Shown: positions 38,401 to 50,400 of the stretch, piece by piece
Layout: each line of letters opens with the position of its first letter
Position numbering within the stretch: position 1 is the stretch's first letter
Assembly: GCA_907165275.2 (NCBI GenBank)
Contig: OU015672.1
Location: forward strand, 4,446,501-4,510,500
Direction of reading: 5' to 3'
DNA length: 64,000 bases
Source: Zygaena filipendulae
Lineage: Eukaryota; Arthropoda; Insecta; Lepidoptera; Zygaenidae
Translations under genes and position numbers: made by a program
Notes under the pieces: model-generated
The model's database searches: none
Seen by the model: only the letters and a program-made list of their open reading frames with translations
Told to the model about the DNA's origin: nothing

Positions 38401-41400
38401 AATTGAATTTTTTAAAATCTATTCACCGCCGCACTCAGAGTCGACTTTAATGATTACTTAGTTAAGTATAGATTTTTAAAACAAAATTGCCGCAATCAGA
38501 GACGTTCAATAAATTAATGTTGAGTGGCATTTAATGAGATGTAACTTAATTCATTAAATACCAATTAACATTAATTTATTAAACTTGTCTGATTGCAGCA
38601 GTTTTGTTTTAAAAATCTATACTTAACTAAGTAATCATTAAAGTCGACTCTGAGTGCGGCGGTAAGACAGTTGAAAAAATAATGATACGTAACCTGTCCG
38701 ATTGCTCATGCATTTACCACAGATAATATATTCTTGGTTTGTTTATGCCTTTCTTAATCAATTTTATCCTAGCGACGTCCTTGCTACGGGTGCTCACTGA
38801 GAGTGGTCACGTACCTATTCTTTCTTCTTTTTTATGGACTTTCGCATATTATAATGCATTTAGCCAGTTTCAAGTAAAATTAATTAGATTGAAATGCTTC
38901 GTTGTACGGTTTGAAATTGCAAGCCACGGTACTAGCATGCAAGAACTTTCTTGGAGCTCTTGGAAGAAATCGAAGAAATCAGCTCGAAAGGTCATATATC
39001 TTCTTGAGCACATAAAAAACCGTTAAATTATTGTCCAATTAAAGTAAGTGGATATCTAGTTTATTTGTAATTCAAGGGAATGCTGCTGGCACCTGAAACA
39101 CAGTTTTAACTAGTTTTGGCGCTAGTGCACTACTGTATTAACATAATGGTTAAAGACGACCCGTTTGGCGCAGAGGTCACCATGCCTACCCGCTAATCAA
39201 GTGGTTCCGGGTTCGATTCCCGGTGGGGATGGACTTTGTGTGATGAACACAGGGTTCCATTTTCCAATCTGGGTGTGTTTATATATCTATAGTATAATAT
39301 ATAAGTAATTCTATGTAGTATATACCACGTTTGCTTGGATTCCACGACACAAGCTGATTAGCTTATTGTGGGATCAAGTAGATTTATGTGTTGTGATGTG
39401 GATTAAAAAAAAAGTAAATAAACTTATTATTACTACATATTAATACAGCAATCCATTTTTAACCATTTTTTATCGATATGAAAATAAATGACCGAACCGC
39501 CGAATCTTTGATTCCCGCCAAAAAACTGTCACGTCAAAAAACGTCACGTACCTACCTAATAGGTAGTTTGGGTACCTCAGAAGAATACTAGTTATTCTTC
39601 TGAGTTGGGTACGTTTTTTGCGTACCTGTATCGGGCGACCTCGCGTCGCGCCCGTACCTGCCGGCCTGCGGGCCCGCGAGCGGCGCGCGGTAGGCGGGCG
39701 CGGGCGCGGGCGCGGGAGCGGGCGCGGACGCGGGCGCGACAGCGGGCGCGGCGTGCGTCTTGGCGCGCGGGATGGGCTGCCGGCGCAGGCTGGTGTACAG
39801 CTCGTCGGCGGGCACGGGCGCGGTGTGCGCCAGCTTGCCCTGCCGGATCTCCTCCTCGATGACGCGCAGCTCGGCCAGCTGCTTCTGCTTCTTCTCGTGC
39901 AGCTTCTGCTGGATGTTGACGCGCGAGCCGACGCTCGAGCCCTCGTTCTCCGACGAGCCGCCCTGCGCGCACCGGGTGGGCTGTGAGGTTACTTTGTAAG
40001 GAGAGGTAACGATTCGCAGAGCGCTTTTAAAAGTAAATTGCTGAAACACATTAATTGTACCGCACGATCATAGTAATAAGTTTATGTTTTGGTTTGTTCG
40101 TGCTGACTTACCTAAGTATTGTTGTTTTTTTTTCCCTTTTATTTCTCAATTTTATCATTGTTTAGTGTGCCTACGTGCAGTCGGCGTCGGAGATGTGTAG
40201 ACACTTTATTGCATTAAGATCCAACAACAGCTGTCAAAGGTGGCTGCATATTTCCCATGACGACTGTACATTATAAAACTTTTGTTCTTGCAGATTTTAA
40301 CTTGCAATGATGTGCATACCGCTAATTGGCATGCATGTATGTCTTAATACTTAAACAATGTAACTTTTATAACCTAATACTATATATGCTGTGCTGTTGG
40401 TGTGCCAATAAATAAATAAATAAATAAGGAGAGTCCTCCGCCTAGCTCAATTAAATAACAAATAATTTATTTTATAGATATAATAATTTAGATGTGTAAG
40501 ATTCCAAATCAAAGATTGTAAACTGTTTTGTGAACTAATAAATAAATAAACCCTAAAAACTGTAACGATGTGCGATACACACACAGCAGCGACAGCCCAC
40601 ACCCCTATGCTAGATATCAACGGGTAAACCACCTTGTTCAATGTTTGTTTGTTTATTCATGTATATTGTGCTGGAATAAATGTGGTTTTTATGTTATTTA
40701 AATGGGTTCTACTACCTCTAAACGCGCCGCTACGTCGTGGCGAGGTGCGGGGAGGCGGGGAGGCACGCAGGCGGCAGGGGGGGGGGGGGAGAAACAAAGA
40801 AAAACAGAAAAGGAGTTTATTGGTCCCCATTTAAAAGATACAAAGTAAGAGATAGACAAAATAGAAACTTAAACAAATATTGTGAAGGAGATGGAAGAGT
40901 GTCGCTTCTGTAGTTAGTGATAGTTAGTTAGAAAAGAAAAGAAAAGAAAAGAAAAGAAGAGAAAAGAAAAGAAAAGAAAAGAAAAGAAAAGAAAAGAAAA
41001 GAAAAGAAAAGAAATGAAAAGAAAAGAAAAGAAAAGAAAAGAAAAGAAAAGAAAAGAAAAGAAAAGAAAAGAAAAGAAAAGAAAAGAAAGATTTATTCAG
41101 ACGAAGGAGAATCACAACACAAATGAACACATACAGGGCAATACAAATGAAAATAATTAAAGTATAACAAAATAAATAATACGAAGTAAAGAAAAACAAA
41201 GTTAGTGAGGTATTTGTGAGCTCACGTGGTGGTGGTGCGCGGCGGGCAGCGGCCGCCTCCAGAAGGCGGTGGCTGGGGCGGGGGCGGGGGCGGGCGTCGC
41301 CGGGGTGGCGGGGGCGGCGGGCGCGGCGGGGGGCGGCACGAACGACGTCGGCTTCTTCTTCTTGCGGCCGTTCGCCGCGCTGTAGGTACAATACGTACAT

Positions 41401-44400
41401 TGAGCAATGGGTATTTTCAAATTTATAAATAATCTCATAATAAGAAAAAAATAATTAAATAAACTACATCTCGTGCTAGTCAAGTATAAAAGGAAAATAC
41501 AATAGTAGTTTGTATCACAAGGTATTAAAATTGTATTTTTAGAGCGAGGGCGTTATTTTGAATCCAGACCGGAGTGAATTCTAGAGTGTTCTTATATAGA
41601 ATCCTGAACGGAGAGAGGGATTCAAAGGAAATCGCCAGAGGAAAAAATAATTTTAATGCCGAGTGGTACACTCTACTTTTCATCCCCCTCTAGGAGAAAA
41701 TGAAACAAGAAATCGCTGTAATATATTTATTTATTATTAAATATAATACAAACCTAAATATTTATTGCGTCAATTTTCACAGATTCCGGAGTTAATATTG
41801 TGCTCTCTTCACACTACTTGACGAATACATTTTGTGAAATCAATAAAATTGCACAATCAGATAAATAAACATACACAGCACATCAGTTGCCGCCTTTTTC
41901 TTTTTTTTTGTTTGAGGCGCGAGTCTCACCGGCCAGTACTTTGTTCATACAATTTGTGCAGTATTTGACGTTCGACCTCCTTGGTCGTCTCTGGCGATAG
42001 ACATTACAAGTTTCATATTCCAAATTCACAACTCATTATTACCCGATGTTTAGCGGGTTAAAATGGATTTCAACAACTTACACTACTTACTTAACTTTTA
42101 GTAGCACTTATTGAAGGGAACCTAAACGTACTACTTTAGGTGCACTTATGTGCGAATAAAACGTCAGTTTTTGAACAGATGGGATGAAAAAGTTATTTTG
42201 ATTAGGCAACCTACTAAAAAATTGTCATTGGAAAAAAATCAATGCGATAAATCGCAGTACTAGATGCTTTATTTGAAGATGAAATAGTAAAAACCTTACT
42301 TATTGGCCACCGGGTTGGAGAAGCGACAGTTGAAGACGCCCGGTATGGCCGCGTTGTCCGCCTGGCTCGACGGCTTGCCTGCACGAAACAATATTCATTT
42401 AATATCCGACTAATATTATAAATGTGAAAGTGTGGATGTTTGGATATTTGGATGTTTGTTACTCAATCACGCAAAAACGACTGACCGGATTTGGATGAAA
42501 TTTGGAATGCACGTTGTCAGGGGTACAGAGAAGGACATAGGGTACTTTTTATCCCGGAATTCCTGCGGGAATCCCGAAATTACCGCGGGTGAAACCGCGG
42601 GGCACAGCTAGTTATTAATATACTAGCTGACCCCGTGGTTTCACAAAGTTCTACAGCAACGGGATCATGTCACTATTTACTAGATTTTTATTTTCCCTAT
42701 GCACCATGCGGTTGTCTGGAAGAGATCTTTCTAAGCGATAAGACCGCCCATTGAGACACACTGTAGTATTTTTTTATTATTGTTTATTTTAAGTAGTGTT
42801 CAATAAAGAGTTTATTATTATTACCTACAAAGTCATCGAACAAAATGTCACGTTTACACTGTAATTATTAAATGAAAATCAAATAAACTTTGAAAAAAAA
42901 AAATGTCTTGAGTTTTCATATAAAATGCGAAGCAACTTTTTCCCCAACCAACTGTCATTGCAAGGATTGAACATTCACCATTAAAGTCTAGGTCGAATTA
43001 AAAAGATTATTCATCATTAGACTGCCACATTATCCCTGAGTGACATAGGGTATATTGTAACCCGGAATTACCGCGGGAACTCCCAAAATTACCGCGGGGA
43101 ACAGCTAGTCGTTTTGTAAGGCAGTGCAGCCGGCTCACCGTTGTTGTTGTCGGCGGAGCCGTTGGTGCTGTTGGTGCCCTGCCGGCGCTCCCCGAGCATG
43201 TAGCCCAGCCGGCGCACGTGGAAGTACCTGCCGCGCGCGTGCACGGGGGAAAAAGGGTTTCATTGAAAGAAAGAAAGATTTACTAAAGCAAAAAGAGACA
43301 CAACACAAATCAACATAAAGAACAACGAACGTACTAGGTAACAAGGTATTACGTTGTGCACCCAGCACCCGCTTCTAGTTTCTATTTACAGCTCTCTATC
43401 ACCATGAGATTGCCTTGAAAAGATTGCCTCTAGCAATAAGGCCGCCTTTTGCTCTGTATTTGCTTTTTATCTGTTTTAGTTTTTATTTTCTCTTCTGGGG
43501 CAATAAAGCATATTTGATTTGAACAACACACAGTTTACTCATTAGTACTGTAATTGAATAGATTTTTATACATAAGCCGGGGTTGAAAAGGACAATGCCA
43601 ATCTTTGTATGAGGAGTGGACCAAGTGCTGCCCAGAATAAAGTCATAGTACATTATGTTCCTTAGGGTACTAGTAGTCTGTAAAATAAAGCGCATCTAAT
43701 TCTATCCCAGGAGTCGTGAAAAAAAAAAGTTTTTGTTGAGATTTATTGGGAAACAATATACTTGCATGGAAGGTAGACCAAGTGCTGCCCAGGATGTAGA
43801 CATAGTACATTATGTTCCTTAGGATAGTAATAGTCTGTAAAATAAAGCGCATCTAATTCTATCCCAGGAGTCGTGAAAAAAAAAGTTTTTGTTGAGATTT
43901 ATTGGGAAACAATAAACTTGCATGGAAGGTAGACCAAGTGCTGCCCAGGATGTAGACATAGTACATTATGTTCCTTAGGACAGTAGTAGTTTGTAAAATA
44001 AAGGGCGCCTAATTCTATTCCAGGAGTCGTGAAAAAAAAAGTTTTTGTTGAGATTTATTGGGAAACCATAAACATTCATGGAAGGTGGACCAAGTGCTGC
44101 CCAGGATGTAGACATAGTACAATATGTTCCTAAGAGTAGTAGTAGTCAGTAAAATAAAGCGCGTCTAATTCCATCCCAGGAGTCGTGGGAAAAAAAGGTA
44201 TTATTTACTGGGTAAAAATAAATACTTAATTACAATAACAATAAATAAATGCTTTTCCCGATGGAGGGATGTATATTTTTGAGGAGTTTTACTGATACAC
44301 ACTATCAGCTCCACTTCACCACATGCACTGTGATGAGCATAAACTGCTCAGCAACCACCTTAAAGTAATCGAATCGCAACCTGTGAAATACCTATTATTG

Positions 44401-47400
44401 AGTAGTTCCGCTGGTCATCTGTTGTCTTCATCATTAGTTTCACTTCACTAAATGGTGCTTTCCGAAAGCAAATGCATGAAATATTCCAAAAAATACCCAA
44501 AATTGGTAGGTGTGCCTATAATATTTGATAAGTTCCCTCCATTTCTCCAATATCCCATCATCAGATCCTGACCTTATGACAGTGGTACCACCTCGGAAGT
44601 ATACCCTTTCAACCAAAAAAATAATTTTCTAAATCAGTCCAGTCGTCTTCGAATAATCGGGGAACATACATACTATATAAAACGTACAAACAAAACTGAC
44701 GTTAATTTTTTTTCTCCGGGACCAATTTTGAAAAAAAATTATTTTTTCAATATAAAGCAATGCAAGGAACTCAGTCAAGGTAGTCCTACTCCTGGGCAGC
44801 ATTTGGTCCATACCCTGTCAATCTCCTTTATGAGGAGGTAAAATCAAACTATCTCCGTTACGTTATGCGTTAAAACGTTATGTTCAACCAGCGACAACAC
44901 CGCCCAGTTTTCTTTATTAGACGTACTAGCTGTGCCACGTGGTTTCACCCGCGTGAGTTTCGGGATTCCCGCAGGAACTCCAATGCAGTCTAATGTACTC
45001 CTTATAACAACAGCTAATTAGCAGTGAAAGTCCCCGGAATTCCCGCAGGAACTCCAAACTTCTTTTATATAAACCTTGTCCTGACAATAACGAACACAAA
45101 AAAAAACAATTTTCCAATTTGGTGCAGTCGTTTGTAAGTTATGCGCTTACCAACACATTTGGCGATTCATTTTTATTATATAGATTTGTCTAATGTGTTG
45201 ACTGCAAGTGTTCGCCTTGTATGAGGCGCCTATGGGGCGTGTGGTCGCTGTGTTCGACTTATCTTTCACCTGTTGCTATGGCAACTAGACGTTGTTGACA
45301 TGTCGTGGACACCAAGTAAACATGACAATATATCATGTACCTACTTCATAATATTATATCTATACTAATATTATAAAGATGAAAGATTTGATTTTTTGTT
45401 TGTTTGTTTAGTTGTTTGTTTGTTTAAAAAATTCTTTCACCATTACAAACATAGGCTATATTGTAATCCGGGTAACATAGGCTATATTGTAATCCGGGAT
45501 TCCCGCGGGAACTCCGAAGTTATCGCGGGTGAAACCGCGCGGGACAGCTAGAGTGTTTTATAGTTGTTGTTTTATAGTATTGCTAGCTGTCCCGCGCGGT
45601 TTCCCCCGCGATAATTTCGAAACTTTTCAACCCCTTTTCATCCCCTTAGGGGTTGAATTTTCAAAAATCCTTTCTTACCGGATGCCTACATCATACAGAG
45701 AACACACCCTCCACGTTTCAGGTTTGGGCTGTGCGTTGATCCATCAGTCATTCAGGACAATAATTTTATAATATACTAGCTTTGCCCCGCGGTTCCACCC
45801 GCGTGAGTTTCGGGATTCCCGCAGGAACTCCAATTCAGTCTAATTTACTCCTTATAACAAAAGCTAATTAGCAGTGAAAGTCCCGTCAATATCGGTCCAA
45901 CCGTTTTGGAGATTCACCCGCGTGAGTTTCGGAATTCCCGCAGGAACTCCTAACTTCTTTTATATAAACCTTGTCCTGATAATAACGAACACAAAAAAAA
46001 CACAATTATCCATTTTGGTGCAGTCGTTTGGAAGTTATGCGCTTAGCAACACATTTGGCGACTCATTTTTATTATATAGATAGATTATATACCTACTTAA
46101 AATAGTATAAACACACCCAGACTGGCAAGTGGAACCGTTATGACCACACAAAGCCCGTGCGGGTATGATTGGCGGGCGCACCTGTAGTAGAGCAGCATGA
46201 ACAGCAGGCCCGCGCCGAAGGCGGCGGCGGCGGCGAGCGGCGCCACGAGCGGCGCGGCGAGCGGCGCGGCGAGCGGCGCGGCGCGCGGCCGGGGCGCGGC
46301 GCACCACCACGCCACCATCAGCAGGCAGTTCTCCACGCACATCACGCAATAGAACGTCACCTGCACAGTGCACATCGCCAGCGCCCTCATTCACTATGGC
46401 CATAACACGCCGCTAAAACTGTCTTTCCCTCGTAATCGAACAAGTTTTACTCCAAAAAAAAATACATTTACAACGTTTCTTGTGGCATAAAGAATAATAA
46501 TTTCTAATATTTTGGCACCTAGAATATTTGGGAATGCGTTTTTGGGACGCGCGTTATGGGCAAGGAATGTTGTTGGTCATAGTGAATAAAGGCCCAGGGC
46601 GGACAATCTAATAATTAACTAATACTAGCCATTCCCCGCGGTTTCACACGAATTACGGAATGAAAAGTACCCTACATCCTTTATTAATGTTAGGCTAGTT
46701 GACTAAATTTTAGTTTTTAGTTCGACATTTTAGTTTGTTAACATCTATCTGATGAATAAAATAGAATTTTGATTTTCATACACTAGTAACATGCCCAATA
46801 CTAACTGAAATTGGGTTACAAAATACCAAACAATGTAGTTCAAAGAAGATAAGGTCGATTTCTAATGTACCTACGCGCGTGTTTATGCGCACAATCAAAA
46901 CTCGATCTTATTTATTCGAATTTTGAGTATTAGACTTGTATTTTATTTCTAGCCATTTTATATTGCGAAGTCCAAGTTCTGTAGAGGGAGCACGAATTTT
47001 TTCGCTCTCGTCTAGTCGATATCGTCGTAATGTCAAAGCGTTTTTTTGTATGGAAAATGAACAGCGCCATTTATCCAGTGTCGTGCTCGATATCGACTAG
47101 ACGAGAGCGACAAAATTCGTGCTCCCCCTACTGTGCAGTTCTATTCGTTCACTGGCGACAGCGGCGATAAACAAGAGTAAGAACGCCTCACCATCTTCTG
47201 TCTATGGTTCAACTCCTGCAGGTTGACGTAGGCGAAGACGTACACGAAGGCGATGAGCGCCGACAGGTACGCCTTGCGCGCGCGGCTGATGCGCTCGCCG
47301 TGGAACGCGTTCTTGGGCGATATCAGCCACAGGAACATCGACACCCAGTGCAGCCCTGCCGGGGAACAAAAAAAAACTAATTAACTATTTATATTAGTTA

Positions 47401-50400
47401 TTTTTCTTTCAATTAATTTGTATAATGTAATTTAATTTGTTAGTTTGATTTTATTTTTTTATTCAATTGGTTTGTATAATGTAATTTGATTTGGACGTTA
47501 AACTCATTTTTGCTTATGTCATGTAGAAAATGTTCAAAAATGTTATACAACGTGTTAATGAATTAACTGAAAACTAGAAAGTAGTTTGCTCAGAATCAAC
47601 TAGAGAATGGATTGCACTATGTTTTAATATAGGTTATATTTTTTCCTTTTATTAACCCATGTCTAAATTATTTATAACACAACATTTGGTGCATACGCCG
47701 CCCGCAGCAAAAAAAATCGAACCGGAAGGCGCGGGCGTAGCGCTTGGAATCTCGTAGATAGGTCACCTCCAAATTAATGTTGAATAACTTTTAAATTATA
47801 TATTTTTTCGACATAAAATATATTTTAATCACATTATTGTTTATTTTTTTAAATTGGGTGTATCAGGTTTTCAGTTAATTCATTAACAAGTTGTATATTA
47901 TATAAGAATATTGTTGATACGCCTCATTGGCAGAATGCAGATGTGCAATTTTTAATATTAACAACTTAATTCCCTGTATTCACAAACTTAAATACATAAA
48001 TAAAATAAATAAAAAAATATTATAAAAAACAACCCTCCCCGCGCCCCGCCACGACGACGTAGCGGTCAGTCTAGAGGTCTGGGATGCTGCTGTGAATAAT
48101 TTGAATGTATCTCGTACATAAAGTCTGTTACATTAGGGTCAACGCCGATTACGTACACGGATAACATTGATCGGGCACTTAACAATGTCGATTTGTTTTA
48201 TTTTACGCCATCTAGTGAAAATTCTAGTAAAAAAAAAAAGATTCAGTTCTCGGCGTTTAGTTACCGAGATATAAGAATTTTGTAAAGTTGGATGAAAAAA
48301 TCGATTTCGCGATTTTAACTGATTATTAATAAATGATCAATTATCTACAATTATATACATCTCAATCTACAATAATAAACAAAAACCTATGTAACAAGCA
48401 AGTAGAAGTGTGTTTTTCTTTTTCACTCAAACTTTGAAAATGCTTTTTCTCATATCAAGTTTTTTCAGTTTCAATTTCAAATGTCTGATAAAAAAAATAT
48501 GTAGTACCAGTTTTATAATATTGTTTCAACCCTCACTACCAATTGACTATTCTAGATATCGAATCTGGTCTTACTACACCTTATCTGCTTGGACGCCCAC
48601 ATTTGATAAAAACTTCCCTCAGCATTAACTAGATGGCATCACTTTATATGAAAAAAAAAATCAGCATCAAATTACTAAGGAAGCTGACAAACGCTGCACT
48701 CACCGATGACTAGAAAGACCCAATACTCGTAGACTAGAGCGTACACGGTGAGGGCGCACACGCGGGCCGATATCGTGCCCAGCCGCCACAGGAACTGCCA
48801 ACAAACATGCACTATGTAAAAAGAATTATCAAAACCGGTTCACCCAGTCGAAAGTTATGAGGTAACAAACAAAAAAAAAACATACGCATCGAATTTAGAA
48901 CCTCCTCCTTTTTGGGAAGTCGGTTAAAAATACAGTTGGTTCGTAAGCCTCAGATACTTATTGTATAGTGTTGTATAGTAATAACATTAATTCTATTTTT
49001 TTTTATTTGATAGCGCTAGTTGTTTGCATATGTTAAAGATAATAATATGTCTTTTTTAAATCGGTTGACTCTAGCTGGATCTAGTGGAAGTGTAAACATA
49101 GAACTTAACGCACAATATGAAGGAGTGTGTCAATGACTGTGTGAATGTACAGTCAGCAGCAGAAATATGTAATCAATTTTAACAGTCATTCAATCTGATT
49201 GCAACAGTAATAAAGTTCAAACACTGACTAAAGCGTTTACAAAAATATTTGACTAGCTGTTCCCCGCTGAAGTTTCGGAGTTCCCGCAGGAATTCCGGGA
49301 TAAAAAGTAATATGTCTTTCTCTGTACCTCCGACAACATATTGTTTGCAAAATTTCATGATAGTTAAGCCGTTGAGTCGTGAAAACGTAGCAAAAAACTC
49401 ACTTTCGCATTTATAATATTTATTATTAAGGATAGTAGGGATGTAAGCATTTATAATATGTAACTGTACTCGTTCTGTTCAGATGCCGTTTTTTATGGCG
49501 GTTATTATTATTTATGCGGTGGTGGTGTGGTGTTGGTGGTGGTGGTGTATGGTTCAAGGTGTGAGGTTCGTGGTAGTGGTAGAGCCTTTCGGCTAGCTCA
49601 ATAAAAGGGATAAAACGGTAAAAATAAAATTTATTAGATACAAACAATTTAGATGTTTCTTGTACCAAATCTGAAATAGGAGTCCGTAATAAAATACAAA
49701 ATCAGAATAGTTACAAAAATTATTTGAAATTTATAAAAAGAATATAGGAACGCTCTTTTAAAATAAAATGTAACACGTAAATGAGGCAGGATATCGTAAC
49801 GAGTGGCATACGACCGCCTCGTTACAGCGGGCCTCACCTGGAAGATGACGCCCAGCCAGGTGAGCACCAGGCGGTGCACGTTGTGCAGGCGCACGTTCTT
49901 GCTGAAGCTGGCCAGCGCCCAGCACACCGAGAACAGCGACAGCGACGCCGACACCGCCGCCAGCTCCGCGAACGCGCGGTCGCCCGCCTCGTACACTGTT
50001 GGCAATCAATCTTCACTTCTTCTTCTTCTTCTTTAATAATGGCGTCTATAATTATAATTTGCCAATGACAATGTTTCTTAATAATAACAATCTCTTCATC
50101 TACTTCTTCAATTATGGCGAATCGCCAATGACAATGTTAGATTGTTCCCCAAGTTAAAACATGGCTCTCTTGAAAGTCAGTTTCCTGCTCAGGGTCCAAA
50201 ATAGATGCTGAAAAGTGACTGAAATAACGAAAAACGTGACACGCGTGTTTTCGATACGGCTTTCACTCGTCAACAACCAATCTTCACTATAGAGGTGTTT
50301 AATTTTTGTAAAAGATAAAAATAAAAAACCAAAAACTTGGTTATTTGAATTTTTCACATAAATTTTGAGGTTATGTGAAAAAAGTGTAAATACAAAAGTT

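Noticed and set aside
39160..39240. Possible tRNA gene
   Set aside because: A and B boxes are present, but flanking bases do not form acceptor or anticodon stems, and a SINE body with other copies follows.
39605..39999. Plus-strand Arg/Ala-rich open frames
   Set aside because: Shadow frames of the GC-rich XKR exon 39962-39626, which has matching splice sites and phase on the minus strand.
40924..41400. 158-codon minus-strand frame rich in Phe/Leu/Ser
   Set aside because: It reads through the (AAAAG)n microsatellite and the antisense of an XKR exon in the wrong frame.
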